From Nitzschia sp. DOCU1 (taxonomy: Eukaryota; Bacillariophyta; Bacillariophyceae; Bacillariales; Bacillariaceae), in contig OX595998.1 of assembly GCA_951394045.1 (NCBI GenBank), positions 620,001-684,000 of the forward strand: DNA of 64,000 nucleotides, in the 5' to 3' direction. This document shows positions 9,925 through 20,524 of the stretch, piece by piece (positions within the stretch are counted from its first letter, which is position 1; each line of letters begins with the position of its first letter). The notes below the pieces were generated by a model. It worked only from the letters and a program-made list of their open reading frames with translations. It was not told the DNA's origin and made no database searches. The position numbers were made by a program, and so were the translations under genes.

Positions 9925-10274
9925 TGTGAGAAAATGCTGACGCTTGTAACGCGCGCCGGGCGAGATGTGTCGCCGGGCGGCGTCATTGTTGACGCACCGC
10001 CTACACAATATGAGTGTCACAAGTTTGGACGATGACGCTGCTACCGATATCGCCTATGTGGTCGATATTGTTGACGGTTGCAGATATTTCGGTTCATGTG
10101 TTTCCAACTTAAGATACGACCCGACGCGTTCACATTCTACGCAAGTCGGTAGTAGTCTACTTTTATGTGTTACAGAAATTTCGGAGTTTGTTGACGAAAT
10201 CTCCCGAGTCGGAGACGAATAGCTCCTCAATAAAATAGCTCACAATCTTTCCTTTAAAGAAGTTATTTCTCGCA
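9925..10274 (+). repeat. 3' LTR of Copia 1
   Basis: 350-bp copy identical to the 5' LTR. Read on the opposite strand it now encodes the last 37 codons of the extended NOS reading frame and supplies that frame's stop at 10163-10165. Confidence 0.95.
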
Positions 10275-10279
10275 TAAAG
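10275..10279. repeat. Target-site duplication, right copy (Copia 1)
   Basis: TAAAG following the 3' LTR. It contains the last sense codon of NOS (CTT on the minus strand) and the first two bases of the destroyed stop codon. Confidence 0.95.
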
Positions 10280-12016
10280 ACCCTCTTCCGTAACTTGCTG
10301 CAGCCAGTTCGCTGCCTGATTGTATTTCTTTTCAGCTTGTTTTGCAAGGCCTTCCTCGCGATTGGAGACCACGCCCCAAGTATCGTTTTGGAAGCGATGT
10401 TCCGTTTTCATCTTCTGGAAGACTTGCCAAACATCTTTGTGACCCATACCACCCTCTTCGTGGACGGTACGGAATAGCTCCTCGTACACATCTTCCGCCA
10501 TGTTAGAATCTCCGCAGACATAGTAGTGGCACTTGTCGTTCTTCAAAAAGTCCCATACCTCGCTGCGAACCACGCTGATGCGGTGCTGCACATACTCTTT
10601 GGGCTTGGTGGGCAAACGACTAAAGGCAACTTGAAGGCTGGTGATCACACCCGCAGATTCCCAGGCGCGCATCTGCTCCCTGTGCAGAAAGTCTGCTTCG
10701 GTGCGGCAACCAAAAAATACCATGCAAGGGCCTAGCTGCTTTCCGTCGGCCAAGGCTTTTTCTCGCGCTTGAAGAAATCCCATCATGGGAGAAATGCCGG
10801 TTCCTGGTCCTACCATGATTACTGGGCAACTCAAATCCGCCGGAAGTCGGAAGGAACTTGTATTAACGCCCATGCGAACGAACGCGGACGAGGGGTTCTT
10901 TCCGCCGCTCTCGGTAGTAGAAGCCACGCTCCTGGCCGCAAGATGATTCGAACACATTCCTAGTCGTACAAGGGATGATTTTTTGTACGGAATGGTCAAG
11001 ACTCCCACTGTCAACTGGAGGCTTCCCGGATGAAGTTCCGATGATGAGGCGATGGAGTAGTAACGGGGCTTGATCGGTGGCAAAACCTCCACACAATCTG
11101 CCAAGGACAATTTCGATATGGTGACTGGGAACTCGGAAAGAATCGACGGAATGTACAGATATTTCTCCATGACATCGGTAATGGCAGCTTTCTTGGATGC
11201 CTTCATCCCGTCTCCTTTTTCGCCCTGGCCTGACAGCTTCTCAACCACAGAATCTAAACGGTCAAGCTCGTCCTTCAAAGTCGTCTTCGTTTCCTCATCC
11301 AGAGTTTCCGATTCGGTCGTTGCAAGGTTACGCGCGATTTCGAGAAGACGCTGGAACAAGGGCAAGTTGCCATCGGAGTCTTGCGTTGCCAGATCAATTT
11401 CAAAGGTGAAAAAATCTTGCACCCTTCCAACTGGAGCTGTGGGTTGGCGGCCCATACCCTCTTCTACTTTGACCTCAACCCATTGGTCGGGAGAAAGTCT
11501 GAGGCATGTGCACATGGCGTTAACAGTATCTGGAGAATTGGATGGCATAATCTTTGCGTGGTCCCCAGTCACGTACTTGAGTGCGACGGTTTCCTTGTCC
11601 TTGTTGATACCAGCAAGATCGAATTCAAGGAACCTGGTGGATTTGTAGGCCTCTTTGGAGCCAGGCTCCGAAAAGTCGACAAGCTCAGAGTTTCGAGTGA
11701 CACGGCAGAAGCTGAATCCATCGGGTAAGAATCGGGCCGCAGCACCAGTGATGGAATCTGCTGCCGAAGCCTTGTCTGCAAATGCTTTTTCGTCACCCAG
11801 AGCCGCTACGACCTTTTCGCTCGATGCATCCAAGAGATCAATAGAAACAGGCGGCCCGTCTTCAGCGTCAAGCGAGCTAGGAAGATCGCCCGACAGGACC
11901 ATGGCCTTCTTCTGTTCGACATTGAAGTAGGAACCAATGGCATTAATCCACTGCATTACGCTTCCGCCTTGGTCGTCGAAATCATCGGCCTTGCGAAGAG
12001 GAAGAATCTGCTCTGC

Positions 12017-12019
12017 TCA
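12017..12019 (-). other. In-frame TGA in NOS flavodoxin domain
   Basis: The same frame reads through TGA from 'LDKYFRHA' to 'AEQILPLRKADD'. The position matches the conserved Gly of the 'LGA' element near the end of the flavodoxin domain, so a single GGA-to-TGA change explains it. Elsewhere in the window TGA serves as a normal terminator. Confidence 0.85.
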
Positions 12020-12881
12020 AGCGTGACGGAAGTACTTGTCCAAATCAGTTCCAGCTTGGCAATAGTCTGGATAGACACGGCTTCCAATAGCCATCATGGC
12101 ATAGGGAACGTTTTTCAATGCTGACGCTGGAAGATTTTTCACCGCTTCAACGAACTTGACGGCGCTGGTCGGTGGATCTCCTTCGCCAAAAGTGGAGGTA
12201 ATAAAGAGAAGGGCTGAATAGGGACCACCGTTACCGATAAATTCTTGCGACAAGACTTTGGGGTCCACCTTTTCGCAGCTTTTGACATCGACCTGCAGCG
12301 GACGTAGCAGTTTCTTGGCCTTATATGCATAGCCCTCGGCGGTACCAGTGACGGAACCATAGAGTATTAGAATCTTTTCGAACGAAGAATCATCTGCTCC
12401 ACCACGGTCAAACAGATCATTCTCCGTTAGAGTACAAAATGCTCTCAAGGCGGTTACTTCGGCTTGGTATTGATATTGTGGCTCAATGTAAAAATCCCTC
12501 ATTTCGTGGTGCCAAATCGGCATGGTGGCACCACCCGAGCTTGGCACCACCCAACTCCACTGGGCAGGGCATTCACGTCCCTCTCGCTTTTCTCGCATAT
12601 CGTGCGCCAAGAACTGAGCTTGTACTGTCACATGATCTACAATTGAATGCCCATCTCGTCGGAAACTGTATACCACAGCCTTGTTCATTTCATGGGCAAC
12701 GCGCTCTCTCCAGAAATCGTCCTCATCCGTCGAATCTACACCAATGGCCTTGGCTATTGCTTCCATCTTGTCCACACGACCAGGCTCGATTAGGTCACGA
12801 GTACTTTCACATTCCATGAACCAACCGTTAAAGGGGCAGCACGTATACTGGAGACCGCCTACTATGAGCGTGAAGCACGTC

Positions 12882-12963
12882 CTGGTGCGTCGTATGAGGA
12901 ATTAAAAAATGAGGGGCTATTTCGACGATTCAAGCATTCTTCGGGTATCTCTGTTCAACGTAC
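12882..12963 (-). other. NOS intron 2
   Basis: 82 bp, donor GTACGT and acceptor CACCAG. Splicing restores the conserved run 'RWCVVPTVTCFTLIVGGL' followed by 'QYTCCPFNGWF', which aligns without a gap to the NOS oxygenase family. Confidence 0.85.
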
Positions 12964-13619
12964 ACGGTGGGAACAACACACCAACGGAGGCCTAGCTTGG
13001 CAAGTTCTGGAAACTTCGGGTGTTCGATCATCGTGACTTTGTGGTATTCTTTGGGAACTTCAAACATTTTTGTCGCCCCAGTGACAGTGTCGTCGATGAC
13101 TACGGGGAGGACGTCAAATTCGGTGCGAGGCTCGGGAGGTTTCCAGCCAAATTCAATGCACTCTTTGGTGTATTGGCGATTCGCCCTGTCCCCTATCAAT
13201 GAACCATCGGGCATTTCATAGCATGCAAACCGAATCAGCTGAAGATTCCAGAAGCGCATTCCAAGTCGGGTTCCCGGATGACGCGGTTTAAAGACCGTCA
13301 TGACGGCCTTGAGTGAACCATCGGCTGTGGCAAGGCGTTGGTGCTCAAGGCATTCGGCAAACATGTGGTCAAGATTGGTCACATGGCGACGGTCTCGAAC
13401 CAACATGGTATTCCATGCGATGCGGCCAACACATTTTGCACTGTTGCGCCACGCAACTCTGGCACCATGGACAATCTCTTCCTCGGTATGATTATAAATT
13501 CCCGTGGATCGAATCTCTTCCTCGATATCAATCTTCCGCTGAGCTAGGTACGCCGGGTCCCACTCCAACTCATGCCCCACTTGTTCCGACCATTGCAAGG
13601 CCTTCCTCAGCAACTTTTC

Positions 13620-14030
13620 GGAGACAAATGAGATGCGACTCGTAACAAGCGAGGCCCGGTAGAACAGTTCTCTCCAAAGCACAAGCGCCTTCTCACCCCG
13701 TGGAGTTCCATCTGCATATCCGGACTGATTCTTTTCGCGAAAGACAACGTCGATAGCGCTGACAAGAGAGTCATACGAACTGACTGGAATCCTGGAATGG
13801 TCGTGGATTTTTCCAAGCTGATACAGTACAGGCAAGGCCGAGTCGAAATCGTTGAAAGGTTTGCACAAGCAACTCGACGGCGTCGAATAGATGACCGGCC
13901 AAGAAATTCATATCAGTCTGTCCAAAGAGCGGAATTAATTCTGGGTGCAGGGTAAAAAGAGCCTTGTAGAACAACATGCCTGTGCCCGTTTTGTCTTTTA
14001 TGACGGACTGCAAAACGTCGTCGAGGATAC
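13620..14030 (-). other. NOS globin domain 2 (proximal His present)
   Basis: Begins 'ILDDVLQSVIKDKTG', continues 'MLFYKALFTLHPELIPLFG' and reaches 'LGKIHDHSRIPVSSY', where His sits ten residues before Tyr as the proximal F8 ligand does in single-domain globins. It directly precedes the NOS oxygenase domain, the place of the single globin in cyanobacterial globin-NOS. The one-base break at 13855-13857 lies between its two halves. Confidence 0.65.
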
Positions 14031-14147
14031 TCCTGTTTTCGATCGATTCATATATGTCATCCTGTTTTTTAATTGCCTCGAGCGCAGGAAGCATAACGTG
14101 AAAGTTCCAAAATTTGTAGGTACAGGCTTCGGTTCCGGCGTCAAGGA

Positions 14148-14262
14148 CTAGACGAAAGCACCACGATGGGAAATCGCAAGGTTAACTGACACGTCTGCTG
14201 CAACAAGGAGGGTTGATTTCATTGGCAGCTTGCTTGACGATATTTTGTGGTGTAGTACTTAC
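14148..14262 (-). other. NOS intron 1
   Basis: 115 bp with strong donor GTAAGT and acceptor CTAG, phase 1. Splicing joins '...NPYLEEADFE' to 'ILDAGTEACTYKFWN' in frame, linking globin 1 to globin 2. Confidence 0.75.
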
Positions 14263-14289
14263 TTTCAAAGTCAGCCTCTTCCAAATAAG

Positions 14290-14720
14290 GATTTGCCTTC
14301 TCCATCGCAAGCAGAAACACTATGCGCATTTCTTGCCAGTGACGAGGCCGCATACCCAAGGCGGCGAATTGGCGGAATCCTTCTTCGAGGGTGTGGAATG
14401 GATGATCCAATTTTGCCCCAAGCGGCATGGAAGCGTACGATTCTCGAGCAATGACTTCTGTGCGGGGATCCAAGTGCGAACGGCCTTATCAATTAGTCCA
14501 ACTAGCATATCAAACGTGAGTTCAGCTGTGATCTTTCCCAAGATCTCTAGCAAATCAGGGCATCGGAGAAAGAGACCCTCGGTCAGGAATTCACCAGTCA
14601 ATTCGATCCAGCCCAGGCACTTATTCCAAATGTCCTTCATGTAAACCTTGTCCATGGGCGTCATGGTATCCTTTTGCTTCCGCAGATTATTTAGCATCTC
14701 CTCCTCTGCCTCGACGTCTT
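14290..14720 (-). other. NOS globin domain 1 (lacks proximal His)
   Basis: Exon 1 encodes a globin fold region running from 'DIWNKCLGWIELTGEFLTE' through 'RCPDLLEILGKITAEL' to 'GMRPRHWQEMRIVFLLAM'. Aligned by eye on the 'H-x-x-[LF]-G-x-x-P-x-[HQ]-[FWY]' signature, the proximal haem-ligand position is Phe ('FAALGMRP'), so this copy probably does not bind haem in the usual way. The one-base break at 14464-14467 falls inside it. Confidence 0.6.
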
Positions 14721-15342
14721 CCGGAGTACGATGTTTGAATTCAAAGTTAAACTTGGTGATCTTCTTTTGCTTTGCCACTAGAATCGACTGCTCGGCTGCT
14801 TTCTTAATTGTTGACGTCAAGCGCATCAGACTGAGTTCTATCCAAACTGTGACTTCCGTTCTGTCGGGGCCTACCAGTAGTTCCTTTGGGTGCCAGACAA
14901 TATCTTGATCTTGAATCTTAAAAGCCGACAAAGGTTCAATGGTAGCGTGCAACAGTTCCTCCCAGGAGGAGGATTTGTCAGCACGCCTTTCGACTCGAAC
15001 ATAGATTGTTTCACCGTCAGTGACGCGGACGTGCAACCCATTCCACTCTGGTTTGCTACGCTTTTCGAGTTGCGCCGGACTGCCGATCGTCTTTTCCGTG
15101 TTCAATGTCGCTCGGACTTCATGAAAGTCGGACCCAACCACTCGAAAGCCAGTCGCCTCAAGACGATAACCCTCTGGGATTGCAGTCAATTCGCGAGGCT
15201 TGGCTTCAGATACACGGGCAAGATCAGCTGCCTCGGCAACATTGACATTGAAATAATCCGAATGTCTTGCTGCTGGGCAGATCCCCCCACCACCGCGTGT
15301 GGCGGCATTTAGCGTGGACTTCCTCTTGCTATTAGATGCCAT

Positions 15343-16479
15343 CCTGCTCGCCACCTTTCACCGAAGAAGCTACGTATTTACTTCTCTGTGGCTACTATGC
15401 CGGTACTAGTTATGACAACGACCACGAGAGCTCCTCCTGTTATGAGATGTTATGAGACACACGACGTAACTTCGGATCAGAATTGTTGGTAAAACAATCT
15501 TTGAATACGAGAGAAGAAGGAAAAAGCGATGACCGGGGCCTTCGCTTCGGTTGGTGCTGAGAACGTGGTATTACCGCCGCAAGACAGTTAATGCCAAAGA
15601 AAATTACTAATCCACGTCGGCCTCGGAAGCAGCAGGTCGACTTCTCGAAATAATTACTCCCGTAGAAAGCAAGAAGTGAAAGAAGACTGTGACCACCAGC
15701 TATGATACTCGTCTTGTCTAGTCGAGTAGGTAGTGCTGCGTGCGATCGTGCGTACCTTTGACGTTTCGATCAAAGAAGTTTAGCATGATCGAAACTCAAT
15801 GTGCAGTTGAAATGTCCGATATTCGTCTTTGGTACATAGAGGGCCACTGCGTGAGATCTACCGGTAGCCCTGAATCCACGCGATAGTAGGACGCCCGGTG
15901 CTGTTACATAAGCAAAAGCCTAATGTGTCGGAAGAAGGTACCTTTGCGGCGATGAAAGGAGGATGGTGTTCCGCTGAGATCCTCTCCATGTTCCGCGTGC
16001 GATCTTTACATGGAACGTCAACATGCTGCCCCCTGATTGGTCTTCTTTGCGCTCAGGCTGGTGCTGCTTCACCATTGGAAGATACTACTGCAGCCAAATC
16101 ACCCGCTGCTTGATGTCCTTGTGATAATTTGTCTTGCAACGAGGAGGACGAGGACCCTCCTGTCGTCACCCACCATTCGGCGTCATTAATAACAAGAACA
16201 ACATCATACTCCACCACCGCGAGTCTTCTTCTTCGGCGCTCGTTTAACTATGTCATCAACAATCATCCTCATCCTCCTCGATCGTCCTTCTTGTTCACAC
16301 ACCAGCAAGACGAGGACGAGGAGGAGAACCAGTCCTCGTCAGCAATTCAAAATCTAGAAAGCCTGGCCTCCTGGAGCTGGAATCTCAAGATAGCTAGTGG
16401 CTGGTAGGACTGTCGGAATTGTATACACGTCTTCATTAGTCATACAAGTCCAATACAGAAAGTGTATATTTTTCCGCAC
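15343..16479. other. NOS upstream region
   Basis: No credible coding sequence. It presumably holds the NOS promoter. One CTACCGGTAG palindrome lies at 15858-15867. ORF-like stretches near 16129-16407 are low-complexity Ser/His/Glu runs and are not called. Confidence 0.5.
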
Positions 16480-16481
16480 TA

Positions 16482-16511
16482 CGAGATAAAAACTGTCTTG
16501 AACCATTTGAC
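16482..16511. repeat. Left terminal inverted repeat of DNA transposon
   Basis: Starts CGAGATAAAAACTGTCTTGA and is preceded by TA. A partial internal repeat of 'GAACCATTT' follows within 20 bp, a possible subterminal transposase site. Confidence 0.85.
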
Positions 16512-17000
16512 TGAAATGAACCATTTACGAATGAAACATTTCCGAAAATGTCTCTATGGGCACACTTAGTAACGGACAATAACGCTGAAAAGTTCGTCAG
16601 ACACCAACGGATATGTGCTCCATGCATCCTGTTCTTCAGATCAGGATATGATAATGCAATATTTTGCTCTAGCATCCATTGCACCTCGGGGTGGAGTCGA
16701 TTTAGCTCAATGCCGAATAAAACATTTTTTCGCTAAGTATGTGCGCCTGCCAAGCCCACGTAGACATGGTATATTTTCTACTCACACCGAATCGCCTCCC
16801 AAATTTCTCCCTCCAGCGTTCACTCTCGACGATGACACTCCTGTCTCTCATTCCTTTGCCTCATTTGAACCTCGTTTTCGGCAACTCCATCTGCCCAAAT
16901 TTGTGGATTGCTGTCTCCGACCACCAGCAAAAGACATGGCTGCCATCCTGTTGTTTTGCCCCCTTGTTGGCATAATTTGTCCACCAGCATCGGCATCAGC

Positions 17001-17527
17001 ATGTCGTCCAACAGCAAGTTTAACCCCATTGTCGTTAACGACGACGATACCTTACCGATGATTCATCCGTTGTCTATCTTCCCACCCCTGCTGGCAAAGA
17101 AAACCCTGCCAAGTCATCTACCCAACCAAAGGTTGTCTCTGCTGGGTTTGGTGCTGTGAAGATTAAGAAGGAGCCCATCGACGAACCAAGGCCCAAGAAG
17201 AAGCCAAGATTCATTGGCGGGGTGGAAATCAAAACCACATTGATCACCTTGCGCACTGTGAATGAATGTGTATGCTTGGACCGGGTAGCTCCTAGACTTT
17301 GCAAGGCATGGGTTGATGTTGACAATGCTGTTCGTGCTTTGAAGGCTTCCAAGGCAAACGAGGGTGAACCCAAGTTCCTTGCCCTCCTTCCCAGTGTGCA
17401 GCGTCACAGGACCTACAAGAGGGTCACGGAAATGCTTGGTCTCAGTTCAACCCAGGAGCTGCGTAAGTGTCATTTCAACCGTTGCCGTGATCATTTCCCA
17501 CGCAGTGAGGATCTAAAGAAGGCTTAG
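17001..17527 (+). pseudogene. Accessory ORF of DNA transposon, frame broken once
   Basis: An ATG frame opens 'MSSNSKFNPIVVNDDDT' and then fails, while a second frame continues 'DDSSVVYLPTPAGKENPAKS' to the stop at 17525-17527. One missing base near the TT at 17052-17053 would join them into a protein of about 175 residues. It has a Pro/Lys-rich basic stretch ('KKEPIDEPRPKKKPRF') that could be nuclear targeting, then a helical region including 'LCKAWVDVDNAVRAL' and a Cys/His-bearing C-terminus 'LRKCHFNRCRDHFPR'. I recognise no family. It lies inside the inverted repeats and converges on the transposase gene, so it probably moves with the element. It may be a DNA-binding or regulatory partner, but that is speculation. 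Confidence 0.55.
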
Positions 17528-17680
17528 TGCTATGAAGTTGTTCATTCCTATGGGCGACCTCGTGTCGAGTTATTGTCGTCGGTTATGTACATGCTCCTAT
17601 GATTCTGGTATATGATCTACTATTCTAACACTAAACACTATAATGGCTATCAATATTTGCCACCAGTTATTACTAGAGGT

Positions 17681-20524
17681 CTACAGTGCAATTTTTGCAA
17701 CATCTTTGAAAGGACTCGACTCCTCGCCGGTCGACTCCTCGCCGCCGTCGCCACCAATATCGTAGTCGTCAAAATCGCACCCCTCTTCATCGCTCCCATC
17801 TCTATTACTACTACTCTCGTCTGAATCAGACTCTTCATCGCTGCTGAACCGATCTAGTGCCGCCTCCTTGTCTTCGTATCCATCAGGAGGCTCTGGCTTC
17901 CTTGGATCCGCCCTGGCTTTGTACACAGCCCACAGTGCCACCAGACCGGCTCTGTCGGTTGGAATCCGACAACCAACTTTGGTATTGCCAGGACCTAGCT
18001 CCATGACTTCACGAAGCTTCTTGAACTTGATCATTATGCTGTAATCTGCGTTCACCCACTTATCTTCCGCCTTCTCCAATACAATCTGAGCAAGGTTGTA
18101 AAGCTTGATGCGGCGGCGATACTCGTTCCCGATCTTCTTCTTCGCTTCCCTTGCCTGATCTGCTGCCTTCTTGCGATTCTTCTCAATAATAGCAGGAGCA
18201 GCCTCGTTCAGATGGTAATGTCCAAGTTTACACAGCACTCCACTTGTAATCCTCTTGTTGGCAATCTCAGCCGCTAGTTGCCGCTCTTCGACTGCACTTC
18301 GCTCTTTGATAAGCTCTCTTTGCGCTTTTGCTTGGGCAGCCACTCGTTGATCAAATGCATAGATCTTATTAAAGAATTGGCCTGATACTCCCTCTGAAAG
18401 ATTCAACTTTTCCAATGAACGTTCTGGGATTGTGTTCGCTAGACTTGCAGAGGAGGTTGAGTCCTGGCTTTCGTTGAAGTTTTCGCCCTCCTCGTCGCTA
18501 TCATCGTCACTGTCAGATTTCCTGACCCTCGTGGTAAGGACTTCCCTGTTTACCAGACATCCCCTGTTCAGAGGATTCCATCCCCGGACGGCAATAGCAT
18601 GTCGGTTGCCCTCCACGTTCCCAAACGACTTTTCAAAGGCAGCTCGATTGATCAACATAATGTCCTCTCGCTTTATTTGTGGGTTCGTTCCGGCAACCCT
18701 TGCTTTCTTTTCCAAAAGTTTCCGCTTACACACAGCTGATTGACTCTTGTAGGCGCCATTCTGTGAGGAGGAATCGCCGACCTGCCAAATATGAGTTCCA
18801 TGGGGCAAACCCAAAATGATATCCCATGTTGTTTCTGGCCTAACGATGTAGGTCAGAAACTCAGGGTCGAGGCGCGAACCATGCCCATCAAGCAGCAACA
18901 CTGGGGCAGGCTTCCCATTCCCTCTTGGAAAAATGCCTGCATCGTCAAGCCGTTTTAGAATTGCGGTCAAGATAGTTGGAGTTATGCCCCCACTTGCAGA
19001 GTTGGTCACAAATGCCGTCATCACCTTGCCATCCACTGTACAAGTCGGTCCTCCTGGATAGACTTTCCCTTCACCAACGTTGAGCTCCACTAGCTCGTCC
19101 ACAGATGTGTCCTCTAGGGTCATCCCTTCACGAAGGATAAAACCCTTCTCGAAGTCATACCCAAAGATCTCTGCCGCTGTCAGTGGGGAATCTTTTGCAA
19201 TAATTGTGACAAACTGTACCGGCTCTCCGAGCAAATTCGTGAAGCACATGTTGGTGTAGTGACAATCAAACGTAGAGCTCTCAATGTTTGCCTTGGCACC
19301 CTTGGCTGTGACAAATTTTTCATTACCGGCCTGACTTGACTTCTTCATGTTGGTGTTGTCACCACATTCATCCGCCACAAGGATGCGCTCAGGATGCAAG
19401 AGGCGATGCTCAACCATACGACCGAAGACGCTGGCATCTTCTTTTTCCATGCAGTTGCCCTGTAGATCTTGCCACTGCGGTTTTTCCAGCCGCTCTGCAT
19501 GCCCTAGTTTCACCAAAGTATTGTAGATTACCTCATACATGTCGTTGAATTGCTCGTAGGTGGTCCAATCGGCACGCTTCTTGTCGTGTGGAATGGGCTT
19601 AGCCGAGCTAATTTCGTGCTCCCACCTTGCACGGAATCCCCTATACCACCCGTTTCCCAGTTCATCAATATCAACGAGATTGGTTTTCTCAAAGCCGGCA
19701 TTCTTGTAGGCGCTGACATTGTTGGCTTTGAACTCCTTGACAGCCTGTTGATAATTTCCGGTCTGGATTAAAGAGTTGGCAAAAGCGATGATATCCTCCT
19801 TCTTCATTGGGCTCCGGGCATCATTGGCCTTCTTGATTACTTCGACAATAAGTGGCTCAATACCACTGATGGGACTGTTGTGTCCCCGAACTACGCCACT
19901 GAGCCGATGTCTTTTGAATCGAGAGTAAATTGTTTGTTTGGAAATCTTGATGTGCGGAGGAATATTGAGTTTCTCCCTTGTTTCGTCCATGAGCTTATCT
20001 AGAAGCCCTCTCGAGGAGTAGATCATGTCAGGATGTTCTTTTCTAATCTTATTGTACCCAGTAGCGACCGCGTCCATGAACTTTTCCTTCATAGCCTTGT
20101 TCAGACGTTGGGCAGCCTTAGTGGCCCCCTTTGGCCTTCCACCAACAAGACTTGTCGTTTGGTGCTCTTCGTTTGCTGTGCTAACATCATCGACATCATC
20201 CTCCTTTCCACTGTCGTCGTCGCTGGAAAAGCGTAGTAAAATGGCTTGTGTTGCGTTCTTCTTCTGTTGAGCAATTTGCAGACGCCGCTTCAATCGTCCA
20301 TTGATCATGTTTCTTGTCAACCAGGAATGGACAGGTGTGTACATATCCAAAACTTCTTGGATAGTCCCATGCTTTTTTCGCCCACTATGCTCTGGAGGCT
20401 GACGCTTTTCGATCTCATCAACCACCGTCTTCAGAACTTTATCTTGGACTTCCTTGTGGACGCCTTTGAACCTTGGCCCGCGTTTTGGGCGTTCGGGCGA
20501 CACCTGTGCTTTCTTCTTTCCCAT
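17681..20524 (-). CDS. Pogo-like DDE transposase
   Basis: 947-residue intact frame from ATG to TAG. A basic N-terminus and acidic linker precede a helix-turn-helix-like region ('KEDIIAFANSLIQTG'). The DDE_1-type catalytic core has the three acidic positions in 'RILVADECGDNTN' (~390), 'PVLLLDGHGSRLDPEFLTYI' (~570) and 'GTHIWQVGDSSSQNGAYK' (~605), the last matching the 'H..QPLD...F...K' element of pogo/CENP-B-type transposases in DDxD form. A C-terminal coiled-coil-like segment and a long Asp/Glu/Ser tail follow. It would cut and rejoin the element at its inverted repeats. It is longer than typical pogo transposases because of the acidic extensions. The intact frame and near-identical TIRs argue for a recently active element rather than a domesticated gene. 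Confidence 0.85.
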   Translation of the reverse strand: MGKKKAQVSPERPKRGPRFKGVHKEVQDKVLKTVVDEIEKRQPPEHSGRKKHGTIQEVLDMYTPVHSWLTRNMINGRLKRRLQIAQQKKNATQAILLRFSSDDDSGKEDDVDDVSTANEEHQTTSLVGGRPKGATKAAQRLNKAMKEKFMDAVATGYNKIRKEHPDMIYSSRGLLDKLMDETREKLNIPPHIKISKQTIYSRFKRHRLSGVVRGHNSPISGIEPLIVEVIKKANDARSPMKKEDIIAFANSLIQTGNYQQAVKEFKANNVSAYKNAGFEKTNLVDIDELGNGWYRGFRARWEHEISSAKPIPHDKKRADWTTYEQFNDMYEVIYNTLVKLGHAERLEKPQWQDLQGNCMEKEDASVFGRMVEHRLLHPERILVADECGDNTNMKKSSQAGNEKFVTAKGAKANIESSTFDCHYTNMCFTNLLGEPVQFVTIIAKDSPLTAAEIFGYDFEKGFILREGMTLEDTSVDELVELNVGEGKVYPGGPTCTVDGKVMTAFVTNSASGGITPTILTAILKRLDDAGIFPRGNGKPAPVLLLDGHGSRLDPEFLTYIVRPETTWDIILGLPHGTHIWQVGDSSSQNGAYKSQSAVCKRKLLEKKARVAGTNPQIKREDIMLINRAAFEKSFGNVEGNRHAIAVRGWNPLNRGCLVNREVLTTRVRKSDSDDDSDEEGENFNESQDSTSSASLANTIPERSLEKLNLSEGVSGQFFNKIYAFDQRVAAQAKAQRELIKERSAVEERQLAAEIANKRITSGVLCKLGHYHLNEAAPAIIEKNRKKAADQAREAKKKIGNEYRRRIKLYNLAQIVLEKAEDKWVNADYSIMIKFKKLREVMELGPGNTKVGCRIPTDRAGLVALWAVYKARADPRKPEPPDGYEDKEAALDRFSSDEESDSDESSSNRDGSDEEGCDFDDYDIGGDGGEESTGEESSPFKDVAKIAL

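Larger units (their letters stand above)
3554..10274 (+). mobile_element. Copia element 1, complete LTR retrotransposon
   Basis: Two 350-bp direct repeats starting TGTGAG and ending TCTCGCA bound a 6.7-kb element. The sequence TAAAG occurs immediately outside both ends (3549-3553 and 10275-10279) as a 5-bp target duplication. Inside, in order, are a primer-binding region, gag, an in-frame TGA, pol (protease-like, integrase, reverse transcriptase, RNase H) and a purine tract before the 3' LTR. The integrase-before-RT order is diagnostic of Ty1/Copia. The identical LTRs and intact frames indicate recent insertion and possible activity. The element sits head to tail against the NOS gene and replaces its stop codon. 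Confidence 0.97.
10163..15342 (-). pseudogene. Double-globin nitric oxide synthase gene, interrupted frame and lost stop
   Basis: Three exons (15342-14263, 14147-12964, 12881-10275) give about 1623 residues after correcting two one-base breaks; their exonic total is an exact multiple of three. The product order is an unassigned N-terminal module, two globins, NOS oxygenase ('WRNSAKCVGRIAW' with the haem-thiolate Cys; 'PFNGWFMECE' with the substrate-binding Glu), flavodoxin ('LYGSVTGTAEGYA'), FAD domain ('RYYSIASSSE') and NADPH domain ('GPGTGISPMMGF', 'FFGCRTEADF'). It should make NO from arginine with electrons from NADPH. No clear calmodulin-binding helix separates oxygenase and flavodoxin. 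Defects are frame breaks at 14464-14467 and 13855-13857, and TGA at 12017-12019 where family members have Gly. Copia 1 removed the native TAA, adding 37 LTR-encoded residues. It is a pseudogene, or a real gene with sequence errors. ATG 15342 is the first in frame. Confidence 0.85.

Noticed and set aside
12400..12480. Calmodulin-binding helix between NOS oxygenase and flavodoxin domains
   Set aside because: The linker is short and acidic ('TLTENDLFDRGGADDSSFEK') and lacks the basic amphipathic helix of animal NOS.
14440..14500. A short intron explaining the NOS frame break in globin 1
   Set aside because: The flanking globin sequence is continuous with no room for an intron, and the only GT..AG pairs available are under 30 bp. 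One added base in the G4 run suffices.
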